In this document: in pieces, positions 55,050 through 63,075 of the stretch | Numbering within the stretch: the stretch's first letter is position 1 | Layout: the number at the start of each line of letters is the position of its first letter | DNA from: Maritalea sp047634455 | Lineage (GTDB): Bacteria; Pseudomonadota; Alphaproteobacteria; Rhizobiales; Devosiaceae | Direction of reading: 5' to 3' | DNA length: 64,000 bases | NCBI RefSeq assembly: GCF_047634455.1 | Contig: NZ_JBLIAI010000004.1 | Span: 59,619-123,618 of the forward strand | Made by a program: the position numbers and the translations under genes | The notes under the pieces: model-generated | The model's database searches: none | Seen by the model: only the letters and a program-made list of their open reading frames with translations | Told to the model about the DNA's origin: nothing

Positions 55050-55961
55050 ATGCTGGTCGTCGCAGCCATTGGTGGCAACGCGCTGCTGCAACGAGGTCAA
55101 CCGTTAACGGCCCAAGCGCAACGCGCCAATGTCGCAACAGCGGCCGCGGCATTGGCCCAAATCGTACGTGCGGGACATCAATTGATTGTCACGCACGGCA
55201 ATGGACCCCAAGTTGGTCTATTGGCCTTGCAGGGCGCTGCCTATAAACCAGAAGAAGCCTATCCGCTCGACATTCTTGGCGCCGAGACTGAAGGTATGAT
55301 CGGTTACCTGATCGAACAGGAACTCGAAAATGTCTTGGGTCACGACCATGCTGTCGCAACTCTTTTGACCCAAGTGGTAGTTGATGCCCAGGATCCTGCA
55401 TTTCAGTCCCCGACCAAGTTTGTTGGCCCTATATATGAGCGACAAGACATCGAAGAACGGGCCAAATCAGCGGGATGGTCAATCGCTAAAGACGGGGACC
55501 ATTGGCGACGCGTCGTGGCCTCACCAAAGCCTATAGAAATCCCCGACATGCGCGTATTGCAGCTACTCCTCGCCCAAGGGGTCATCGTGATTTGTGCCGG
55601 AGGTGGCGGCATTCCAGTGGTCCGGCGTGCTGATGGCAGCTTGGTTGGCATTGAGGCCGTGATCGACAAAGATGCGGCAAGCGCCCTACTTGCAAGCAAC
55701 CTTGGTGCAGATGCCTTGCTGCTGCTCACCGATGTGGAAGGGGTTTACCAAAATTTTGGCACGAAGGACGCAACGCTGATGCAGCGCATCTCCCCAGACC
55801 AAGTCAACGCGCTGAATATGCCGAAAGGCTCCATGGGGCCAAAATTATCGGCAGCGAGTGATTTTGCCCACAAGGGGGGATTTGCGGGCATTGGTCGTCT
55901 TGCAGATGCTCTGGATATTCTTCAAGGCGCAGCAGGCACGCGCATCGAAAAAGAACACTAG
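55050..55961 (+). CDS. arcC: Carbamate kinase
   Basis: A 303-residue enzyme that makes ATP from carbamoyl phosphate. It opens MLVVAAIGGNALLQRG and has THGNGPQVGLLALQ, GGGGIPVV, EAVIDKDAASALLA and LLLTDVEGVY, all typical. ATG 55050 lies 1 nt after the arcB stop; the frame upstream shadows arcB. The stop TAG is formed by TA plus the first G of a 55-bp palindromic element. Confidence 0.96.
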   Translation: MLVVAAIGGNALLQRGQPLTAQAQRANVATAAAALAQIVRAGHQLIVTHGNGPQVGLLALQGAAYKPEEAYPLDILGAETEGMIGYLIEQELENVLGHDHAVATLLTQVVVDAQDPAFQSPTKFVGPIYERQDIEERAKSAGWSIAKDGDHWRRVVASPKPIEIPDMRVLQLLLAQGVIVICAGGGGIPVVRRADGSLVGIEAVIDKDAASALLASNLGADALLLLTDVEGVYQNFGTKDATLMQRISPDQVNALNMPKGSMGPKLSAASDFAHKGGFAGIGRLADALDILQGAAGTRIEKEH

Positions 55962-56015
55962 GGTCTGGACTCAATTGAACTGCTGTCCAGATCATTTCTC
56001 AATTGAGTTCAGACC
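55961..56015. repeat. 55-bp palindromic element at arcC stop (short relative of the 57065 MITE)
   Basis: It starts GGGTCTGGACTCAATTGA directly after a TA and ends TCAATTGAGTTCAGACC, forming a stem of about 17 bp with a 20-nt loop. The interior TGTCCAGATCATTTCTCAAT matches the 57065 element in reverse complement. The right end lacks the final C-TA. It may serve as the 3' hairpin of the arc operon, though no U-run follows. Confidence 0.75.
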
Positions 56016-56141
56016 TTTGGGAAATCTATAAACCCTGGAGGTGAAACAGGCGACGACCCGGCCATTCCAAGCCCGCATACATTCCAAGCCCGCATAATCG
56101 CCTCAACTCAACCCGCATCAGCGCATCAATACACTTTAAAC

Positions 56142-57044
56142 CTAGCGCACAGATGTTTCCTGCAGCGCCGCACTATTACTATGCACGGTCACCATGGCGA
56201 CGCCGGCAAGTGCCAAACTTATTCCCATGAACGTGAACGCTGTTAGCGTCTCATTATAAAAGAGAAAGCCAATTGTTAGCCCGAAAACGGGGACAAGAAA
56301 ACTGAATGCATTTGCTGTGCTCAGCGCAACTTCGGATAAAACAGAAAGCCAAATCACATAGACCAATGCCGACCCAAATAGCGATAAGGCGAGCAAGACC
56401 AACACAAATTCGCCCGTCCATTGAATTGCTGTGGGGTCTTCCGTAACCGCAGAAAAAATAGCCAACGGTACGGCACCAATTAGCAACTGCCAGCCCACAG
56501 CCATGATGGGATCAATACCTCCAGCAATGGCTTTAAGCATAACGTTGCTCACCGTAATGCCCAGCGCGGCAAGAACGATATACCCAAACCCCGTCAGAAA
56601 ATTGTCCTGATTGCCCAACAATATCCCAGGTGCGGCGATAATCAGGATGCCACAAAATCCCAGAACTAGACCCAATTTTCCCAGTCGAGATATCCGTTCG
56701 CGCAACACAATGCCGGCTAATATTGCTGCCAGCAAAGGCTGACTGTTTGCGATGACGGTTGCTAGGCCGGGGGCGACGAATTCTGCGGCATGAAACATGC
56801 CCAAATACCCTAGGCTGGTGGCACCAAAACCGACAACACAAAGGGCCAGCCAAGTTTTAAACCCGCTGGGCATTTTTCGCCCCAAAGCAAATGCCACGCC
56901 GACCAAAAACAAACCGGCAATCAGAGCCCTTAATGTGGCAAAAGCCAAATGCGGTGCATACACAATGCCAATCGTGAGCAAGGGAAAACACGCAGCCCAA
57001 AGCAACATGACCAATACAATTTTACTAAGTGAAGTTAGGCGCAA
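56142..57044 (-). CDS. EamA-family (DMT superfamily) transporter
   Basis: A 300-residue inner-membrane protein with ten hydrophobic segments in two EamA halves (first half about 5-135, second about 145-285). It has LLWAACFPLLTIGIVYAPHL, FGATSLGYLGMFHAAEF and SLFGSALVYVIWLSVLSEVA. Members export amino acids or metabolites; the substrate is unknown. The start is TTG 57044 with AAGG upstream. The open frame is blocked 30 bp further upstream by a stop inside the MITE at 57065, so the original 5' end or promoter may have been altered by that insertion. Confidence 0.9.
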   Translation of the reverse strand: MRLTSLSKIVLVMLLWAACFPLLTIGIVYAPHLAFATLRALIAGLFLVGVAFALGRKMPSGFKTWLALCVVGFGATSLGYLGMFHAAEFVAPGLATVIANSQPLLAAILAGIVLRERISRLGKLGLVLGFCGILIIAAPGILLGNQDNFLTGFGYIVLAALGITVSNVMLKAIAGGIDPIMAVGWQLLIGAVPLAIFSAVTEDPTAIQWTGEFVLVLLALSLFGSALVYVIWLSVLSEVALSTANAFSFLVPVFGLTIGFLFYNETLTAFTFMGISLALAGVAMVTVHSNSAALQETSVR

Positions 57045-57064
57045 TAACTCGTACCTTGCAATTA

Positions 57065-57242
57065 GGGTCTGAACTCAATTGAGAAATGATCTGGACAGCC
57101 GTTCAATTTTGATCAGATTTAGGCGAAATCGGCCGAATTGACTTGCTGTCAATGAGGATATTTCAACGACAAACTGGCAAAATTGAATGCTGCCTTTCGG
57201 GTTGCATGCAATCCAGACCTTTTCTCAATTGAGTTCAGACCC
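57065..57242. mobile_element. MITE-like element with 31-bp inverted ends, TA-flanked
   Basis: A 178-bp non-coding element. The left end begins GGGTCTGAACTCAATTGAG and the right end is its exact reverse complement; the ends extend to 31 bp with two mismatches. TA flanks both sides (57063-57064 and 57243-57244). No ORF is present. It sits just before the EamA start. The rest of the 57045-57350 gap (57245-57350) shows no gene or clear signal. A shorter relative is at 55961. Confidence 0.85.
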
Positions 57243-57350
57243 TAGCCAATATCAGCAAAAACAAGCTAATCACAACGCAAGTTGCGGACCCGTGAAAACA
57301 GTTTGATTGGCACGCGCTTCGTGCCATCGGTGACCGTTGAAAAATCTACT

Positions 57351-57632
57351 TCACGACCTTGCCGCAAAGAAATTAAACAGAGGCGCAAAAATCAGGGCGA
57401 CAAACCAGCCATAAGCAAAAGCTTCAATTATGCCGATCGCAAAACTTGCCCAACTTATCCACGTCACCCAAGGCAAAAGTGGTAGCCAAGCTTGATACAT
57501 GGTCACATTGGGGAAAATCAGCCCAAAGACGACACAAATTGCAAATGTTAGAGCCAGAAAAATGCCAAGACTCCAGCCAAGTGCCGCTATTGGAATACGA
57601 GGCGCGATACGTTCAATAACATGAGTGCTCAT
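57351..57632 (-). CDS. Small two-to-three-segment membrane protein, DUF5676-like
   Basis: A 93-residue membrane protein. ATG 57632 is chosen for its AGGAGAA ribosome site. Hydrophobic segments lie at about 15-37, 46-60 and 64-88, with GIIEAFAYGWFVALIFAPLF near the end, resembling the small DUF5676-type proteins often found near heavy-metal genes. It lies 166 nt after the Cys-tailed sigma factor gene on the same strand and may belong to its target set. Function unknown. Confidence 0.7.
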   Translation of the reverse strand: MSTHVIERIAPRIPIAALGWSLGIFLALTFAICVVFGLIFPNVTMYQAWLPLLPWVTWISWASFAIGIIEAFAYGWFVALIFAPLFNFFAARS

Positions 57633-57798
57633 ATCAGTTCTCCTATTTGAGAGCGCGAAACCAAACCTGGTTGCCAAATGACAAACGCGCTCAGTATATA
57701 GACGCGCAAGCGCCACACTTATTACAGAAGTAAACACTTTTATGTGGGCTAGGCTGAGCGCTTAAGCGCGCCGTACACCGGGCCGGCCGCAATTCAAG

Positions 57799-58404
57799 TT
57801 AGCACTTTGTCGAACTATCTTGCTCTTCGCATCCAGTTGGTGGGCAAGCACAGTCTTCAAAACCATGTTCACAACAGCAACCGCAATGCTCCAACAGTCG
57901 ATCGCGCAATGACGCTCGAGCCCGATACAAGCGAACGCCAAGTGTGCCCAAACTTATGCCAAGATCGCTGGCCACGACCTGTCGATTTTCGTCCTGTAGA
58001 TCAATTCGGCGGATCAATTCACTCTGACCAGGTTGCAGCGATGGCACCAACCTTTTTACACATTGGCAAATATACAAAAACTCATCCGCGCCGACCTGAT
58101 GGCCAACCGTACTTTCTTGCTCTCTTTCGTAAGCTGCGGCCAATCGGTTATTCCGACCATTCTTTCGAAAATGGTCGTTCATTGCTGATCTCAAAATCGT
58201 GTATAGCCACGCGTTGAGTTTTTCAGCATCACGCAACTGATGTTTTCGGCGAACCACCCGGAGGCAAAACTCTTGAAATACATCTTCCGCCTCGCCCATA
58301 TTGCCGAGCTGCTTGATCAAAACACCCATAAATGCTGGTCGATTTACAAATAGCGCCTCAACCGCACGATGTTCTGACTTGCCCGATATCTCGCCCTCGT
58401 TCAA
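57799..58404 (-). CDS. CorE-like (ECF44-type) RNA polymerase sigma factor with Cys-rich tail
   Basis: A 201-residue ECF sigma factor. Region 2 covers about 15-90 (EAEDVFQEFCLRVV, LNAWLYTILRSAMNDHFR) and region 4 about 115-170 (DLGISLGTLGVRLYRARASL). A CXC motif (C113, C115) lies in the linker and a Cys-rich tail at 174-201 (CGCCC, CAC, C192, C201). This layout is that of Myxococcus CorE/CorE2, sigma factors that bind copper or cadmium/zinc directly and need no anti-sigma. No anti-sigma gene is adjacent. The start is TTG 58404. A paralogue is at the right edge of the window. Confidence 0.85.
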   Translation of the reverse strand: MNEGEISGKSEHRAVEALFVNRPAFMGVLIKQLGNMGEAEDVFQEFCLRVVRRKHQLRDAEKLNAWLYTILRSAMNDHFRKNGRNNRLAAAYEREQESTVGHQVGADEFLYICQCVKRLVPSLQPGQSELIRRIDLQDENRQVVASDLGISLGTLGVRLYRARASLRDRLLEHCGCCCEHGFEDCACPPTGCEEQDSSTKC

Positions 58405-58642
58405 TTTACAATCCCCGGTCTCATATAAATCTTGTCATTTCGAGCAGAACCACAATTTTATGGTGACGTCGCGATCCACCCAAACTTAGGCTAATAGCTC
58501 AACGTTCGTTACGCAACTGTGTTAGGATTTGCAACCACGACCCGTTTTGTCGCACCTGGTTTGATTGACGACAGTTCTTTAGCTGCTTAAATTGCAACCA
58601 ATACAGACAAAGCGCGCCTCACCCCTAACATGGAGCAGTCTT

Positions 58643-59344
58643 TTGCACCCAATTAAAATAGAATATCACTCCGATATTCTTTGTATTTGGGCTTATATTG
58701 CCCAACGTCGCGTTGAACAACTAATGTCAACATTTGGCAACCGGATTGAAATAACATCTTATTTTTGTTCAGTTTTTCCAGATGCTCATGGAAAAATTGC
58801 TTCGCAGTGGGAGAATAAAGGTGGCTTTGAGGGGTACAACGCTCATGTACTAGGGGTTGCCAAAAAATTCCCGCATGTTGAAGTGCACAAAAATATCTGG
58901 CTCGGCAATGCAATTCCGCGCACGTCTGCCGCTCCTCATCTATTTGTTAAAGCTGTTCAGATCATTGAAGAGCAAGAAACTTTAGAAGCCGAAGCCCCCA
59001 TCCATTATCATGAAAAGCGATCCAGCCAAGCCGCTTGGGAACTTCGAAAAGCATTCTTCGCGGAAGCAAGAGACATTTCTAATTGGGACACTCATCGAGA
59101 TATTGCCAAAAAACTAGATATTGACTACGCGCAAATTGAACGCGTTATTCGTTCGTCAGAAGCTCTTGCAAGACTTGAAGTTGACTACAATCAAAGACTA
59201 ACGAAAGACATTAAAGGTAGCCCAACATATTTGATGAACGATGGCCGTCAAAAACTATTTGGAAATGTTGGCTATAAATTGATTGAGGCAAATGTGCAGG
59301 AAGTGATGGAGGGAAGAAACGACGATGAAGCGAGTTGGTGCTGA
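58643..59344 (+). CDS. DsbA-family (FrnE-like) thioredoxin-fold protein with a single active-site Cys
   Basis: About 233 residues. The fold is that of DsbA/2-hydroxychromene-2-carboxylate isomerase/FrnE proteins: IKIEYHSDILCIWAYIAQRR at the N-terminus, a helical insert, then the cis-Pro loop DIKGSPTYLMNDGRQ. The usual CPWC is replaced by CIWA, so a disulfide exchange of the standard kind is not possible; it may be a glutathione- or monothiol-type enzyme. TTG 58643 is chosen because GGAG lies 6 nt upstream. No signal peptide. It is divergent from the CorE-like sigma factor. Confidence 0.75.
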   Translation: MHPIKIEYHSDILCIWAYIAQRRVEQLMSTFGNRIEITSYFCSVFPDAHGKIASQWENKGGFEGYNAHVLGVAKKFPHVEVHKNIWLGNAIPRTSAAPHLFVKAVQIIEEQETLEAEAPIHYHEKRSSQAAWELRKAFFAEARDISNWDTHRDIAKKLDIDYAQIERVIRSSEALARLEVDYNQRLTKDIKGSPTYLMNDGRQKLFGNVGYKLIEANVQEVMEGRNDDEASWC

Positions 59345-59394
59345 CGCACTTATCGCCCCATCGTGAGTTGCAAACGCCCAATATTTACACGGTT

Positions 59395-60081
59395 TCAAGC
59401 AAATAAGGTCGGGCATTCCCGCGCACATTTATTGCGCACTATTATATAAATCAGGTGCAGTGTACCCAGCCCTGCGAGCAAACAAAAATATGAGATATAG
59501 GCGTATCGCAAAAACAATATATCAACAACGACAACCAAGATGATCGTCAAAGCAAACCAACGCATGTGCAAATATGTCGAGATGAGCGGTGGAACGATAA
59601 TCAGAGCCAAATAAATCACATATGTCATCGCACGGGGCATAAGATAATCCAAAATCATCGTGCCTTCATAAGCCAGAGAATTTTGGTTGACCGTGACCTC
59701 AATCCACTCCGGATTGACCAAGTGTGGCACATAAAGCAATAAGCCAAAAATCAGACCGATTAGCATCATCGCAAACATGTAAGGACGTCGACGGCTGCCG
59801 CGCGGCTCAAGAACATATGTGGCAAGCGGTATCCAAAATGGCCACATAAACCATGTGAAAAAGATAAAGCCGAACGCGCCAAATAGAGTGGTTACAGGAT
59901 CCCCGGTATTCACCCCCCACCACACATTGCCTTCCATGAATTGCTGAAGCCCAGCAAACAATGGCATCAGTGCAACAGGCACATATCGTTTATTTATTTG
60001 CACAGCCTTGGTCGTTGCTAATATGCCGCCCGCCACCAGAAAAACACTGGCAGAAAAACTCACTGTTTGAGAAAAACACAT
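59395..60081 (-). CDS. DUF6629-like seven-segment membrane protein
   Basis: A 228-residue membrane protein that opens MCFSQTVSFSASVFLVAGG, the pattern of the MCFSATASF-type uncharacterised membrane family. About seven hydrophobic segments; FAGLQQFMEGNVWW is a recognisable conserved segment. ATG 60081 is used. Function unknown. It lies downstream of the copper ATPase operon and beyond its terminator. Confidence 0.75.
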   Translation of the reverse strand: MCFSQTVSFSASVFLVAGGILATTKAVQINKRYVPVALMPLFAGLQQFMEGNVWWGVNTGDPVTTLFGAFGFIFFTWFMWPFWIPLATYVLEPRGSRRRPYMFAMMLIGLIFGLLLYVPHLVNPEWIEVTVNQNSLAYEGTMILDYLMPRAMTYVIYLALIIVPPLISTYLHMRWFALTIILVVVVDILFLRYAYISYFCLLAGLGTLHLIYIIVRNKCARECPTLFA

Positions 60082-60213
60082 CCGATGGTCCCCCACGCAA
60101 GCGAACGCCGCTTGTTCCACAACTCGCCAAAACTTACTATCAACTAGCTCTTACGATAAATCCATCATGCAATTTGTCAAAACACTCAATTTGCGCAATA
60201 TCCAATTGCAGCA

Positions 60214-60250
60214 AAACAAAAATGGCAGGCACTTTGCTTGGTGCCTGCCA
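60214..60250 (-). terminator. Rho-independent terminator of the copper ATPase operon
   Basis: On the minus strand TGGCAGGCAC, an 8-nt loop, GTGCCTGCCA, then TTTTTGTTT. Perfect 10-bp stem, 22 nt after the ATPase stop. Confidence 0.9.
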
Positions 60251-60272
60251 GATGATTGTCAGGAAGGTTGTC

Positions 60273-62708
60273 CTAAAACTTCAATTTTCGTAACCGCAAC
60301 GCATTCAGGACCACAGAGAGCGACGACGCGGACATGGCAAACGCCGCAAACATCGGACTGATGAGAATGCCAAGGAACGGAAACAGAATTCCGGCCGCCA
60401 CGGGAACGCCTGCTGCGTTGTAGACCAGCGCAAAGAACAGGTTTTGCCTGATATTTCTCATTGTAGCCTGTGACAATCGGCGCGCACGAACAATACCATC
60501 CAGATTACCTTTAACCAAAGTAAATCCGGCGCTTTCAATCGCAACATCAGCCCCGGTGCCCATTGCAATGCCAACATCTGCCTGCGCTAAAGCTGGCGCA
60601 TCATTAACGCCATCACCAGCCATCGCCACTTTTTTCCCTGCGGCTTGCAGTTCTTTGATGATGCGTGCTTTGTCTTCTGGCATAACGTCTGCACGAATTT
60701 CATCGATGCCCAGACGGTTAGCGACGGCTCGGGCAGTGCGTTCATTATCACCAGTTGCCATGATGATCCTAAAACCGAGTTCATGGAGCTGTTTTAACGC
60801 TGCAGGGGTCGTTTCTTTAACCGGATCCGCCACACTGACCAAACCAGCGACGGCGTCCCCAACCACCACAAACATGACAGTTTCGCCATCATCCCGACGC
60901 GCATTTGCTTTTTCAAGCAATGCATCCGCTGTCAATCCCATTTCTGTTAACAGTGCAAGATTGCCCAAAGCTACGGGTTTTCCATCCACCACACCTTTAA
61001 CGCCTTTACCGGTGATGGCCTCAAAATCCTCAGCTTTTGCCATTTCGACGCCGCGCTCTTCAGCACCGCGCACAATGGCTTCCGCTAAGGGGTGTTCCGA
61101 ACCACGCTCTAGGGACGCAGCAAGGCGCAAAACCTCAGTCTCATCGTGCCCTGCTTCTGGCAACACCGCCACAAGGCTTGGCTTGCCTTCAGTCAAGGTT
61201 CCCGTCTTATCAACGATCAAAGTATCAACCTTTTCAAATCGCTCCAACGATTCCGCGTTTTTGATCAACACGCCAGCCTGTGCACCACGTCCTGTGGCGG
61301 TCATAATCGACATTGGTGTCGCAAGGCCCAAGGCACAAGGACACGCGATGATCAACACAGCAACCGCTGAAATCAGACCGTAAGACATGGCAGGCTCAGG
61401 CCCCCAAATCGACCAGCCGATAAAGGATAGAATTGCAATTACAATGACCACGGGAACGAAAAGTCCAGCAACCATGTCGGCATATTTTTGGATCGGCGCA
61501 CGAGAACGTTGTGCATTGGCGACCATTTCCACAATCTGGCTGAGCATCGTGTCAGCACCAACTCGAGTTGCTTCAATGATCAGCGATCCTGTGCCGTTGA
61601 TCGTCGCGCCGGTCACTGTGTCACCAGCCACTTTTTCCACGGGCAATGGCTCACCAGATATCATGCTCTCATCAATTGATGACCGACCCTCGATGACAAG
61701 TCCGTCAACGGCCACTTTATCACCCGGAACAACCCGTACGTGATCGCCAACCAGCACTTCTTCAAGCGGCACTTCTTCTTCACTACCGTCTGGGCGAATT
61801 ACACGCGCAGTTTTGGCCGCCATATCTAACAGTGCACGAATGGCTTTACCCGTGCCTTCTCTGGCGCGCATTTCCATCACTTGTCCAAGCAGGACAAGCG
61901 TTACAATCACAGCGGCGGCTTCAAAATAAACCCCGACATGACCTTCAGCATCGCGGAAGCCATCTGGGAAAATATCAGGCGCAATAATGGCGACCACGCT
62001 GAACCCGTAAGCCGCTGAAATGCCCATCGCTATAAGGCTGAACATATTCAGTTTCATGGTGCGGAAAGATGTCCAGCCCCGCGTGAAGAAGGGCCAGCCA
62101 GACCAGAGGATAACAGGTGTACCCAAGACAAATTCAACCCACAACGTGGTGCGTTCACCCAAAATCTCACGTATCCAACCCGCCCCAACATAGGGCGACA
62201 TAGTCAGGATCAGCAGAGGTATCGTAAGCACGACACCAACCCAGAACCGCCGGGTAAAATCAATCAATTCAAGGTTTGGACCTTCGTCACCAGCAGCCGC
62301 TGATTCCAGCTCTAGCCCCATACCGCAAAGTGGACAGGACCCAGATTCTGATTGGCGCACCTCAGCATGCATAGGGCATGTGTAAACCGGCCCATTATAC
62401 CCTGCTGGCACAGTGTCATATTGACCGCCTTTGGTCGGCTTTGTTCCAGCGGTGTGTCCATCGCCATGCCCTTTATGATCATGCCCCTTATGGTCATGTG
62501 CGTGATGACTATGATCGTGACCGTGTTGGCCCACCTCACCTTCGGGCACCAAATGCATATTGCATTTTGGACAGTCGCCAGGCTCAGTTTGTCGGATTTC
62601 AGGATGCATGGGACACGTATATACCGTACCTTGATGATCGGCTGGGATAGCATTCCCTTCATCTATTTTGGTTGGCTTTGCGTGGTGCTTATGTTCATGT
62701 TCCGTCAT
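60273..62708 (-). CDS. copA: Copper-translocating P1B-type ATPase
   Basis: An 811-residue heavy-metal ATPase. The N-terminus has no classical HMA domain but two heavy-metal-binding modules of the YTCPMHPE...CPKCNM type (29-56 and 108-136), joined by a His-rich linker (62-83). The membrane part has the CPC motif in IIACPCALGLATP. The catalytic part has DKTGTLTEG, TGDNERTA and GDGVNDAPALAQADVGIAMG. CPC with this N-terminus indicates export of Cu(I). ATG 62708 follows CAGGAAG. It is the last gene of the operon led by the second CorE-like sigma factor. Confidence 0.95.
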   Translation of the reverse strand: MTEHEHKHHAKPTKIDEGNAIPADHQGTVYTCPMHPEIRQTEPGDCPKCNMHLVPEGEVGQHGHDHSHHAHDHKGHDHKGHGDGHTAGTKPTKGGQYDTVPAGYNGPVYTCPMHAEVRQSESGSCPLCGMGLELESAAAGDEGPNLELIDFTRRFWVGVVLTIPLLILTMSPYVGAGWIREILGERTTLWVEFVLGTPVILWSGWPFFTRGWTSFRTMKLNMFSLIAMGISAAYGFSVVAIIAPDIFPDGFRDAEGHVGVYFEAAAVIVTLVLLGQVMEMRAREGTGKAIRALLDMAAKTARVIRPDGSEEEVPLEEVLVGDHVRVVPGDKVAVDGLVIEGRSSIDESMISGEPLPVEKVAGDTVTGATINGTGSLIIEATRVGADTMLSQIVEMVANAQRSRAPIQKYADMVAGLFVPVVIVIAILSFIGWSIWGPEPAMSYGLISAVAVLIIACPCALGLATPMSIMTATGRGAQAGVLIKNAESLERFEKVDTLIVDKTGTLTEGKPSLVAVLPEAGHDETEVLRLAASLERGSEHPLAEAIVRGAEERGVEMAKAEDFEAITGKGVKGVVDGKPVALGNLALLTEMGLTADALLEKANARRDDGETVMFVVVGDAVAGLVSVADPVKETTPAALKQLHELGFRIIMATGDNERTARAVANRLGIDEIRADVMPEDKARIIKELQAAGKKVAMAGDGVNDAPALAQADVGIAMGTGADVAIESAGFTLVKGNLDGIVRARRLSQATMRNIRQNLFFALVYNAAGVPVAAGILFPFLGILISPMFAAFAMSASSLSVVLNALRLRKLKF

Positions 62709-62806
62709 ATGATTATTCTTCCTGAATTTATCAAATCCGCCAAATCGTTGCCAAAGATCCGCTCCTTAGCAACAGGCTATCATCTAGGGCGCTGAATTCC
62801 ACCAAG

Positions 62807-63001
62807 TTAGTGTCCGCAACCACATCCATTGTCTTTTGCGCCGATTTTTTCGTCAGCCGTCGAACTGTCTTGGCAGCAACCGCTCTTTATGTCGGATTTT
62901 TCCACAATGTTTCCTTGCGGATCAGCTGACGTTGCATTGTTACAGCAGCCTGATTGTAGCTGTTCGGTAGCTTCAACAGCTACTTTGTGTTGTTTACACA
63001 T
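62807..63001 (-). CDS. Small Cys-rich metal-binding protein (metallothionein-like)
   Basis: A 64-residue protein with seven Cys: C2, the pairs C19-C20 and C42-C43 in GCC contexts, and C60/C62 in a GCGCGH end. No signal peptide. ATG 63001 follows AAAGGGG. It lies between the sigma-4-like protein and the copper ATPase. I do not recognise a named family; a cytoplasmic copper or zinc buffer or chaperone is inferred from composition and context. Confidence 0.8.
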   Translation of the reverse strand: MCKQHKVAVEATEQLQSGCCNNATSADPQGNIVEKSDIKSGCCQDSSTADEKIGAKDNGCGCGH

Positions 63002-63075
63002 GATGAAATCCCCTTTGAATATTTATGCGTGTAGTTTGTAGACGCTGTGCAAGGCAGAACATTACGAGGAAGTTG

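Noticed and set aside
57757..57768. GCGCTTAAGCGC palindrome after the sigma factor gene
   Set aside because: Short, with no U-run and no second copy; not enough to call a terminator or operator.
60556..61383. 275-codon plus-strand frame within the copper ATPase gene
   Set aside because: Antisense shadow of a long, fully conserved gene; the translated product is Ser/Thr/Pro-rich, as is usual for such shadows.
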